Assembly (NCBI RefSeq): GCF_020382885.2 | Contig: NC_058510.1 | Span: 7,126,862 to 7,190,861, forward strand | Direction of reading: 5' to 3' | Length of the DNA: 64,000 bases | From: Scatophagus argus | Taxonomy: Eukaryota > Chordata > Actinopteri > Scatophagidae | Part shown: piece after piece, positions 38,040 through 49,300 of the stretch | How the letters are laid out: each line of letters starts with the position of its first letter | How positions within the stretch are numbered: the stretch's first letter is position 1 | The notes under the pieces: generated by a model | What the model was told of the DNA's origin: nothing | Databases searched by the model: none | What the model saw: only the letters and a program-made list of their open reading frames with translations | Translations under genes and position numbers: made by a program

Positions 38040-38840
38040 TTTATTTCAAATCATTCTTGGGAAAAAAAATGATAGCGTGATTGTGATATTTTCAAAATAA
38101 AATGCTCTGTTCATTCACATAATTCTATGTACAAAACACCAAGTATGCAGTGGGTGCGTTTTCTTTTTTCTTTTTGTCAAGCACGCCCATTAATCACACC
38201 AATCAACCTCACTGTGGACGTAGCATGCAGGATCTCATGGTGCATGTGAGACAAAGTGGGCTTGTGTTAGCTGTTACGTAACTCTGTGGGTGAGCCGAGC
38301 CAAATCTGACCACAGTCTTACAGTAGCTGACCTTGGTTCGTTCCGGCGACAGCCACAACAGAACAGCGGGAGCTGTACCAGCTCTGGTCCTCCTGTCAGT
38401 GGGGCTCCAAAAGATTCTCATAAGGCAAAACATCACAAGAATCAGGAAAAAAGATTTAAAAAAAAAAGATATAAAGAGACAAACAATCTTTTTCTCTCAA
38501 TCTAAAATCACAACAAGCAATAACGATACAGTATGCCTAGCATGTCATAGCCCTGCTGATGTCCAACACAAAGTAGTTACCACTTACCACTGAATGTATC
38601 TGTATACATGAAACTACTTGTCAGATGTACCAAAAAGCAAAGTGCAATATACTTACAGTTTAAAAACCATCATGTTTTAAGGCTTGATCAGTGAATGATT
38701 GCAATTGCTGAGGAATACTTAGCAGAGACCCCCTCCTCAGGGTAAGTTTGTAGATCTGCATGGTTGAAGATTATGCTGCTATCTGTGGGGGGGGGGGGGG
38801 GGGTTGCGGTAGAATGGAGGGTACAGGAACAGCTCCTCTT
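38040..38840 (-). terminator. bdh1: bdh1 3-prime UTR
   Basis: A minus-strand AATAAA (TTTATT at 38040-38045 on plus) lies about 800 nt after the bdh1 stop. The presumed UTR includes a 17-base G run on plus (38787-38803), hence a C run in the transcript. The plus-strand AATAAA at 38096-38101 falls inside this interval, so nck1 and bdh1 tails could overlap. Confidence 0.45.
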
Positions 38841-40998
38841 TTAGAAGTAGAGGGAGTCAGATATGGCGGCGGGCAGATGGGTCATCAGCTGCCCTCTGAT
38901 CCACCAGTGTGGCTCCGTGGGATTGTAACGCGTATACGGACGCTTGGACATGATGGCATCGGTGATGTCATCCAGAACAGGGGCCACATCCTTCTGCCCG
39001 CTGTTGCAGTAGGAGCGCATCAGAGCCATGTGTTGCTCGAAGTGGGCTTTCCCATAATCCTCTTTCACGTGCGAGGGCGCCTCATTCCACAGCTTATTGG
39101 CCGTGCAGGCCACGATGTCGCGGGTCAGGATGCCGGTGGCCACGATGAAGTTCCCCGGTTCCACTATGGACACTTTCACTCCCCAGGCCTTCATCTCATA
39201 GCGAAGGCAGTCAGAAAAAGCTTCAACGCCATATTTAGATATGCAGTAAGGTGACCGCATGACATTTCCCATGCTGCCGTACATGCTGCTCAGGTTCACA
39301 ACGCGACCTGCAGAGATACAGGCAACAGAGCCGTAGTCAGGCTTCAAAACAAACACTGAATTTACACGAGAAGTATAACATAATGACCAAATTAATGCAG
39401 CACCATGAGTAACAAAATGATGAAATGAATTTTTAATGCATATTTTCTTTACTGCATTTCACAGCATGGAGAAAAGCATTAAAGTTGTCTTTCAATTTGA
39501 GGCTTGCTCGCATTGTCAGCATTCATCACAGAAATCATGGGACACATCGCATTGCTCAGCTTTCAAATAAGAACTTTAAGAATGCTTGTAATCCTTCATA
39601 AACAAACCTGCCATTTTGGACACTGTTTAACTTGTTTTATGCAGCTGCTGACCTTTGGCCCTGCGGATTAACGGTAGAACAGCTTTGGTGACCCTGATAG
39701 TGCCCCACAGGTTGACCTCGGACACCTGCTTGTAGGTGTCCATGGAAGTAAACTCTACTTCTCCAAATGTGGACACACCAGCGTTGTTCACCACAGCCCA
39801 CAGACCTGTGTCGGGACCAGTGACAGATTGTCAGAGAGGGGGGAAAAGTCTGTGAATGAACACACACACTGACTCTTTACTCTGTGCTAGTTAGTTACAG
39901 TGACCAGAGTCACTTACCTCTTTCTGAGTCAGCCAGGTTGTCCCTGATATATTCCACAGCCTGGTTCACCTGTTCATCACTGCAGACGTCCAGCTGGACG
40001 ACTTTCATGCGATCTGAGTTGAATTCCTCGAGCTCCTTCGCACCCTCTCCACCTTTATCCTGCAAGGGTGACATGTCTACTTGGTTATAATACCACGACA
40101 GATGAAAAGCACACGGGTTAATCTATAACCACATCTACCCAGACATGTTAGTCAAATATTTAAGCTCAAAGTGAGAAGTCAGTTTGGATAACAGGAATTA
40201 CAGACTGTGGAGCTGAAACAGCACCTTTTCAGACCAGTTTCAGTAGGAGTCGTGAGGGCGAGGTTCGTAGTGTTAAGTGAGCAGTCACTGCACATTTCAT
40301 CTGTACCTTAAGAAGGCATCCAGCAAAGACTGTAAAGCCAAGCTTGTGCAAATGTTTGGCCAGCGAATGACCAAATCCACTGTCGCAACCTGTGACAAAC
40401 ACAGCTTTCCCCTTCACCTGCAGACAGGGACAAAATATGCTTATGGTTACATAAATCTAGAAAGATACAGAAAGGGACAATAGAAAAGCTTACATGTATT
40501 ATCTATAGCACGTAGTGTCGTGAAATGAAAATATCCCACAAGGAAAAGTTAACCTTAGGTATAAGCATTAATAGGACGTCACTTAGCTTATCAATTTACA
40601 ATAATAATAATAATGATGATAATAAAACCAGCACCACCATTTACAACAATTTCTTTAACTAACACGTATTATACCATGGATGGTGCTTGAATTCTTCCTA
40701 AATGTGTTATATGGTAATATACCGTAACGGATGGGACATAATCTCATTTTAGTTTGGGACTATTGAGTCCATACTGTAACATTACCTCCACCAGTCCTCT
40801 GGGGATTCGAGGCGTCGCAACATACAACACAAAAAGTAAATACATCGTAACTATGCACTCGGTGACACTCGTCTCCGGTAATCCCAACATCCTCATCGCT
40901 GCGTTCAGCAGAGCAGGCAGTCCCAAACCCAACACAACAGTTAGAAACACTGAAAACGACACCAGAAGTGCCGCTCGGAACACAGAGAGCGGGGCCAT
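38841..40998 (-). CDS. bdh1: D-beta-hydroxybutyrate dehydrogenase type 1 (SDR9C family)
   Basis: Five coding exons on the minus strand, 40998-40786, 40417-40307, 40059-39918, 39805-39653 and 39307-38841, join in phases 0, 0, 1, 1 to 361 residues. Visible SDR features: cofactor-binding TGCDSGFG (80-87), NNAG (162-165), and the catalytic set S214, Y227, K231 (SPYCISK). [18 protein letters not shown] and VEPGNF match BDH1 very closely. BDH1 reversibly oxidises (R)-3-hydroxybutyrate to acetoacetate with NAD+, in mammals on the inner mitochondrial membrane. Oddity: instead of the Arg-rich mitochondrial presequence of human BDH1 (343 aa), residues 1-71 contain two hydrophobic stretches (about 9-30 and 48-62), as in membrane-anchored SDR9C relatives such as HSD17B2. 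A teleost paralogue with another location or substrate is therefore possible. The family call is firm; the exact activity is less so. Confidence 0.88.
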
Positions 40999-41500
40999 CT
41001 TGACGGAATGGTGTGTTTACTTTCCTGGCAAAGCGGTGCGCATCACCCACCGCGGGTTCCCAGCACGCCCCCTGTATCAGATCACCAAAAGATCCCCGGG
41101 CTGCATTCAAGTTAACAGAGAAATAAAGTATGTTATTAAAAGGTATTCGTTAGAAGACGTCGGTTGCTATTATTTTTTGACTTATGACTGCTAGCTTAGT
41201 CACTCCGTTATTATTTGTAAGGCTTGTAACGTTAACCAGGTTAGCTAAGATGACCAGGCTAACTTCAACTGTTAACGGTTGTCAGTTTTTGCAAATTCCG
41301 GCCCTAAAGTTCCACAAAAGTGCGTATAGCTTGAGCTGGCGTCTGTAATTTGAAGCCACTGCGTTTGAGGAGCTAGCATTTAGTGTAAAACAAGAGCTGC
41401 GATAATATTTTCGTGAACTTCTCAAGAGTTAACAAACTTTATTGAAAGAATTCCCGATGGGTTTGTCAATGGGATGTCAGTGAACCCGGAAGTGACCAGG
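40999..41500 (-). promoter_or_regulatory. bdh1: bdh1 upstream region
   Basis: The first coding exon carries the start ATG at 40998-40996. The minus-strand sequence just upstream reads GTAAACACACCATTCCGTCA, containing a forkhead-like GTAAACA about 25 bp before the ATG. AAGATGGC spans the start codon and resembles a YY1 site. There is no TATA box. Regulatory roles are suggestions from short motifs only. Confidence 0.3.
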
Positions 41501-43190
41501 AGTGAATCGTCTTGTCTTCTGTTCTGCCTTCTTGGTAGAATCGAGGGTAGCAAAGGGGGCGTACGTGCGCTACGTCAGATTTTACAGGAGAACCCAGTTA
41601 AATATTGAGCAATATTGAACTTGATGATTTTGATTAATCGTTGCTCGAGTTTGAAGTTGAAATTATTTACTGATCATATTTACTGTATCATTTTAAAAGA
41701 TTAGTCTGAGAGCCTTGAGGTCCTCCTTTAGATTAACATAACTTTGGACTTAGACGTCTTCTTTCCTAGTTCTCGGTATCTCTTTCTTTTCCTTCCTCTT
41801 TGCATATTATTGTCACTGAGTTCTTTCACATTGCTGGCAGCCAACCTCCATCAGCGACACTTTGAGCGCAAAGATTATTTCTTCCTCAGTCCCCATTTTC
41901 CTGGCTGTTGTGACTCCTTGTTTTGGTCTCTCACTCCTTTGCTTCCTAGTTGTTTTCTCTCCATTTCTTAAGAAATCTTTTTCATGTTCTGGATATTCTT
42001 CTCTCTCATTTGCTGGCTGCTCTTTCTCCTGGGCCTCATTCAGACAAACAATTTACAAATAAATATAAAATCTATTTATGCTTTTCTTTTACATAACATG
42101 TTTATGGAGTACCTAGTATGTATGCATAACTGGGTATGCATTATAGCAATCACAGGCAATCACACCACAGTTCATTATATTGTAACCCAATTTCACTCAT
42201 CTCGCATTGACGTAGAATAATAATTAGGATTAGATTATGCTTGAGAGTCTACTGAAAATTGTGTTTATGTTTAGAATTGCTTTAAATGTTTAAATGTTGC
42301 TGGTATGCTCACATTGGTACCATGCAGTCATCATTTCAGTTGTGTCCTTTTGGCACTGAAAAGATCTCACCAAGAGCTTTCGCTTGTTTAAAGTGATCTG
42401 TGCATCACTTGAATGTTGCAGCTGATTTTATTTTATGTACTGCTAGGTAGGTTGTGAATTTCAGTTGTCTTATCCTATAATAAGACGTGTCAATCATATT
42501 TTGATATCTCTAAGCCATTATTGTTTAATTTTACACACTAATGTAAAAGAATACATTCCAGTGGACATCCCAGACCTTGAAGCAAAAACACCTGAGCAAA
42601 TCCAAAACTTTATGATGATGTTTTTAATATTTCCAGATGATAGCTTTTCTTTTACAGCCAACATCCTGGTCACGTGAGACACAAGATGGTTAAAAATCTA
42701 ATCACTTACAGAAAAGCCACTACTCAAGAACAGATAGGATGACGGCAAGAGAGAGAGACACTAAGGCACCATATATACATATATATATACATATATATGT
42801 ACATATGTATATATGGCCTTTAGGAGTGCTGTAAACATGTATGTTAAACAGAAGCTGTTTTAATTAAAAAGAGCAATCAGCTTCAGTGAAAATGAAATAT
42901 TAATAATCAGAAGACTGCTAGGTGACTGCATAGTAAAAAAAAAAAAGAAAATGGAAAATGAAGAATGTTCATGTAGGTGATGTAAGTGAATAGAAAAAGC
43001 CAGTTCAACTCTTGTTGCCATCCCCTTTTCACTGACATGAAAAAAAAAAACAAAGATTGCATTTTCAATTCAAGTACTTTCAAAAAAGTAAATTGATGTT
43101 ATGTTAAATCTTCTTAAATTTTCTTCACAGTGTAGCAGGGTATGCTGAAGAATGACATCCTTGCATAGACGACTGAAGCCTTTCATAATA
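41500..43190. other. Intergenic between bdh1 and gyg1
   Basis: AT-rich, with no gene recognised. An imperfect inverted repeat (about 42758-42830) is listed separately. A-runs occur at about 42935-42946 and 43039-43050. A minus-strand AATAAA at 42432-42427 and ATTAAA at 43196-43191 are candidate gyg1 poly(A) signals; the nearer one is about 185 nt from the stop. Confidence 0.45.
42758..42830. repeat. Imperfect inverted repeat (hairpin) downstream of gyg1
   Basis: CACTAAGGCACCATATATACAT is mirrored as ATGTATATATGGCCTTTAGGAGTG. The arms of about 20 nt flank an AT-rich alternating centre (ATACATATATATGTAC). It could be a minimal palindromic MITE or simply AT microsatellite growth. Confidence 0.6.
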
Positions 43191-43378
43191 TTTAATTTTA
43201 ATTTTCCCCTTTAAACAGCTCTGTCTTTGGAGAACGGAGGGGGTACTGCTGGTGGAGAGGGCGAAAACTCAGGAAGGGGGGAAAAAAACACCCTATTTTA
43301 CATTATCTTCTTCAAAGACATGTGGTGGAAGTTTGTTAAAATGCAAGTGCCCTGTTGATAACCCGCTTCAATGCTTCT

Positions 43379-46300
43379 TTATTTGAGAAAAGTATCAAGC
43401 TTTCTCTGGATATTGTCAAATGAGTCCAGTCCCATGTAGTCTGCCTGACCTTGCTCCCATTTCTGCTTCCGTTCCTCTGAGGACAGCTGGGGTTTGAGCG
43501 CTTGTGCATGTGCATGTGCACGTGCATCTGCATGTGCATGTGCATGTGAAGAGCCGCTCTCATCCTGAGCAAAAAATATGAAATGATACACAATAAGTCA
43601 AACAAAGAGAAGGAAAGCAGGATATGATCACTGACAAGAGACACATACTGCAGAGAACACATATGTTGCGCTCAGTGCTTTTTGGAGGCACTGAAACAGC
43701 CATACGTAGCCTTTCCAAATTAATGGCCACACGTCAAAGCTCTCATTTTAGAGGAAGAGCAGAAATATTATTAAAGCAGCAGTAATAGCATTATAAAAAA
43801 GGTCCAGTGTGCAGGATTTAGGGGCACAAACAAAATACAATTAAGTTTTCATCTACAGAGGGAGTGGGTCCTCTTTCACAGAGTTCGCCATGTTGCACCA
43901 CCATTTTTCTACAGCAGCAAACCAAACACTGGCTCTATCGCAGTTTTGATGGCACCATAGCAGCCACACATTGGACCTTTAAACCAGTGCCAACTGAAGA
44001 AAACCAACACCAATATAACACCATACCTGTGCACTCTCAAAAGTGACTGTGTCACTGTGCTGGAACTTTATGAGATGAATGGGAAGACAGAAAAGAGGTA
44101 TATCATCCAGAATCAGAGCGAAATTGAATGTAAAAACAGTACAAAGTAAAATAAAAATGTGAAAAGTAAAATAATGCAGGTGTGACAAAAAAAATCATAA
44201 ACTTACATAAATATGGCGCAACACATTTCCAAACATAGAATCTTTTCCTTATTAACAATACAAGCACCACAATCATCAAATCCTTTAATACTTATATATG
44301 TATGAATGGAACAAGCTGACGTACCAAGTTGTTTGCAGTGTAAATGTAGGCTTGCAGGTGTTATAAAATAAATGTGTTCATTCACCTCCACACATCCGGA
44401 GTGGAAAGGCTGGTCTCCATATTGTTCCTGCAGCATGGGCACCACAGCGTTGGAGTACAGGGTCCACCAGTCCAGGAGGAAGGTGGGCTGTGCAGCGGCC
44501 TCATGCACACGCCCTGCGATCTGTTTGGCTTTGGGGTCAAATGCGTAATTCCATGGCTTGGTTTTCCCTAGGAAATGGACCACCTTGGCATTGCCACCAT
44601 ATCTGAAAGAAGAAACGCAAATTACAATCACATTGTCACTGTAGATGATATATTATGGTTACACACAAAAAACCCCCCAAAAAACCAAAAGTGCCCAACA
44701 ATAGAGAGAAACATTAAAAAGTGTCCATCCTATAGGAGCTGATGTTTTCAACATTTAGGGGACACTGGGGACATTACAGCTGCCGAGACCGATCAGGGAC
44801 GAAACTTACCGTAATTTCAGAGGTGGGGAAGAGTTCAAACTAGTGCAGTCTACATGTAATTGGAGCCAGCGTGGAGGTGACTGTGATTATGTGTGGTGAT
44901 GAGACGAAGATAAATTAACTGATGTTTCACCAGAACTTCCCTTTGCCGAGTTTCTTAATGGACAGCTGAAGTGTCTGACTTATTGTTCGGGTGTCTGCTT
45001 CTGCGTACAGAACCTGAGTGAGATACAGTCAGTCAATGCAACACTTATATTTGGTTATGTGATTTATGCATCATGTTTGTATGTTCACCTTTATATACGA
45101 CTGCATATGGAAAAAAAAAGGTTAAAAGCTCCATGGTCCCCGTTCACATCACAAGGTTTGAATGTGTTTGCATTCAAAGGATAAGTGGTTATAGATAATG
45201 GATTGATACATACCCAAAGTTCATGTGTCCACTAATAAGTATGAATATAGTCCTGGGGCACTGCTTTGTTGTGTTTGCCAGACACTGGCAGCACTACTAT
45301 TGCTAACAACTGCCATCAAGTAAATACATGTTTATCACCCCTGTCATCCTGATTGGGCTGCCAGGAAATACCAAACCTAAGAGCTTGTTGATGAAGTTTG
45401 TTTCTATTGGGTGAGAGGTTTACACAGACATTCAAAAAGAGATGAAGGTGGGAGGGGGAGATGGGGGTTAGCTTAACACAGAGTACACAATGACAAGGCC
45501 CAGACGCAAACATTAAAAAAGTTCTTTAAATAAACTGTTCTATTTCGGGCTTTGGTTTCAGCTGTTGGGAGCTCAGCAGTGGATATCCAACCCAGTGCTG
45601 AGGCCTGCTGGGGGATGTTCCAGCCGCTGGAATCTTCTCATCTCGCTCGTAACCTGATGTCATATTACAATGTGACTACACATTCATGTGATCCAGTATC
45701 TGCTTACACCTCGGCTTTGCATCCGTTGACAGACTCGCAAACACTAAAGCTACAGCACAGAAAAACAGCAAAAATAAAATGTTGAATATCACACCACTGA
45801 CCACTGGGTGAATGTTTAGAAACGCGACCTGTGATGGACACTTACTGCTTGAATGCTGGAAGGTAAGTGTAGATGGCTATGCTGCTGAGGTTGTAGATGA
45901 AGGGGAGGTGTTTTGATATGTCAGCTGTTGCCCAATTGCTGAAGAAGCCATTCAAAACACCTTGGTCTCCTCCTGAGGGAGAAAGAAAAAAAAAAAATCT
46001 AACATCTATTTAAATATGTAATTTCAGATGTGGTTAAAGTCAGAAGAGTTTTAGACATCATCCACTTTGGTTGGTTTTATCAAAATACTGTATCATGTTT
46101 CCACAGATGCAGTATTTGAATTGGAAATGTAAATTTAAGTTTGTACTGCAGAATCCCACCGAACAGCACCACAGAATCTGCATTTTAACTTTACTTTGAA
46201 GACCCTTTTCATACATTTGTGTTCACTTCCGTACAAGTCGTTTTCTGCCCATTTTATTTGCATTAGATGTGTAAACGTACTTGAAAGACAACAAACCTAG

Positions 46301-49300
46301 CTTATGAAATGAGTCTACAAAATATTTACTAAATACTGACAGGTTTAGCCTATGAGTGGAGAACGTTTTTGAATGAGGAAAAGCTTAGTCTTTCCACTTG
46401 GTCAACATTAGTCAGCAGTCTGCTGATATCAATTTAATATTCCCACACATTCAGAGCGTAGACTAAAATGATCTGACTTGCCAGAGGGCACAAGCAGGTC
46501 TGAGTAAGTTTCCCTCTCTGGGTTTTATCCACAGGTTTTCTAGATGAAGCCATGCATGTGCACAGCAGTGACTGCAGCAGCTGCACGGAACTTTAAAGGG
46601 ATGTGATGTTCAGAACATGTCTTACTCCCCATGGATGGCAAGATATCAAACATTAGAGTGCTGTTGAAAAGAAAAGCTGGGCTCCTCTGGCTAATCCTCC
46701 ACAGCAGTGAGGTTTATGAAACACTCCACTACGTTGACCTGCTAGTCGCTAACTTTGACTTGGTCATGTGGAGCTGGGCGGGTGGCATTAGAGGTTTCTC
46801 AGTGAAAACATGCCATGTGTGGAAACAATGACTTCCAAAGATCATGTCCAATGAAATTACATTTCATATCAAGCATTTTATTGATATGATACTAACTGAC
46901 ATGCTCTTGCCCGGAGATGCAACGCAGTTAAATGAGTCAGAGTTGGGGATCAGTTCCAGCCTGTTGACGTCCACACTGTCTCATGAAGAGAGCTAATCAG
47001 AATAACAATGAAAACACCTTCATGGCACCAAGCGCTAAAATCTGTCAAATACAGAGAGCAGGCATCAAATGTCCAGGCAGATTCATATTTCTTATTTGCT
47101 ACTTTTTCCAATTTACACTCACAATTTAGCCTTTTTCTTTGACAATTTCTTGTGTTCACTCAGTTTTTACTATTTGAGGATTTAGGGTTAATCTATTACA
47201 TGAAAACAAACATATTTATATTTTTCAAAGGAAGTGATCATAAAGAGGATCATTTCTGTATCACTACTGAAACCCAGGAAATTGTGTCATTATCGAAATC
47301 TCCAGCCCTTTTCATGACGAGTCAACTTGTCTCTCTCTCTGTGCTGGTGACTTGAATTAACATCAGCCTCTGGGTTAACTGGTTTTAAAACTTGGACTTG
47401 AGTGGCCTCAAGTCCAAGGGGCCCGACTGGAGGGCTGGACAGCCACTTGCTGTTGCTCAATTTGGCTAATTTAGAACAGGGGCACTGTCATGGCGATGGC
47501 TCACATAAACACAGTTTGGGATGCATGTGGCATTAAATCAGTCAGTTACACTTCAAGCATCCAACCACATCTGAATTGAGCCTTTATTAAAAGCCCCCCC
47601 ACCACCAAATGAACATCTCCGCTGCAACTGACCAGCCAGAACACTGAAACCAAGCAAAAACATGACACAGGCTCAATTACTGCTCATACTGTACCACATT
47701 CACCTCGTACCCATATAACAAATCATTGGACTGACACTGGCACAAGGTGAGACGTTGGCCTTTCACAGAGCTTTCACATGTAGCTTCAAAAAGGCACAGG
47801 GCTGCTGCAGTTTAAAATAACACACATAGCTGCTGTTTGTCCGAACCCACAGCTTCCACTGGGGATTTGAAAACTTAATATGGGGCGGAGGACCTTCATT
47901 TTGAGAGGATGAGCAGAGCTCAGCAAGAATGTGCATCCAACGCTGCCAGTTTGTGTTGGCAGCAGACAACACTGGAGCTACAGAGGAAGCCATAGAGCCT
48001 CTGGGCCTCCAGAAATTATTTTCTTGTTGTCCATCCTCAGCTATTTTCCAATATCATCCATGAACTGCAGAGAGACAGAGCTGCTCGTGTACATGCACAT
48101 CCTTACAGGAGGCTGGAAGCGAAATGCTAAAGGTCAAAGCAATTTCAACTCACGCCCCAGTGCACATGAAAAGACCATCCATGGCTATAAATAAGACAGC
48201 TTAATTCATTAGCATGCCCATTATGCATACAGACACTGGCATCACATTGAAATGTTGGATATAAAAATACAAATAAAATGACATAAAAAAAACCACTTAC
48301 GTTTTAGAGGAGGAGTCTTTCCAGGAAGACAATAATGTCTTTTGTCTGAGGCTGTGAATGTGATGGAAAATTTCTTGCCAGCAAACACTTGTGGCAGCCA
48401 AAATGAGTCGGCACTACAAAGCACTGGCCGCTGTTAAGCAAACTAATTGGTTTTTCCAATGAACTCCCTTTGAGGGAATCTCTTTCACAGTATCACAAGA
48501 GAAAACAGCTTGTCATTTAATGTTAAAAAGAGTCGTTGCTACTAACAAGTACGAGCCCCCGACCCGTCTGAGCTCTACTGCATTGGTGTTACATTCTGTT
48601 TTGTTTATCCCACAACTGTTTCCTTTGTTTTAGTACCACTTTTGAGGTCATAGCACAAATTGAGTTTGATTAGAGTCCAAACTGATATATAAATATCGAC
48701 AGACACATCTTGAACATTAATGGCCTTCAGTCGAAGACCGAATGGAGAGATGCCAGCAATCCACGGATGAAAATTTGGTCAAGTGATGCGCGGTTGAAAC
48801 AATTCTGTCAAAACACAGTTACCATACAACCATGATTTCAAACAAAGGTGTGCCATTGTGCAAAGTGTAAATAAAGGCAGAACACACTGATTTGTAAATA
48901 GTTTTTGATGGAGTCAATTGTTCAACAGCTAAGGGACAGGATTAATAACAAATTTAGATCATTTATTTAAAAAAAAAATGTCTCTTTACATTATGTGCTT
49001 ATTGATAAAAATATTTTTTTACAAATAAAGATTCTGAAACTTGCCAAATTTATGAATGCATCTTTCTGCAGTTAAAATAAAAGGCTTGCAGAAACCAGAC
49101 ACTGTCAGACATGAGGCAAAGTAGCACACGTAATATGTAATAAGTACCAAGGACTGGTTTTATATTTCTTCATAGGTGGAAGCTGCTCAACACATCACTG
49201 CACAAAAGTTCTTAGGTGGCGTATCAGAAAAGGCACGGGAAGCTTGACTGAGATGACATAACCACATATTCCGGCACGTCAAAGTGTTCAACAGGATATC

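Noticed and set aside
38760-39254. 164-codon open frame on plus across the last bdh1 exon
   Set aside because: It is the antisense of a well-supported bdh1 exon, has no family resemblance and starts in the poly-G tract.
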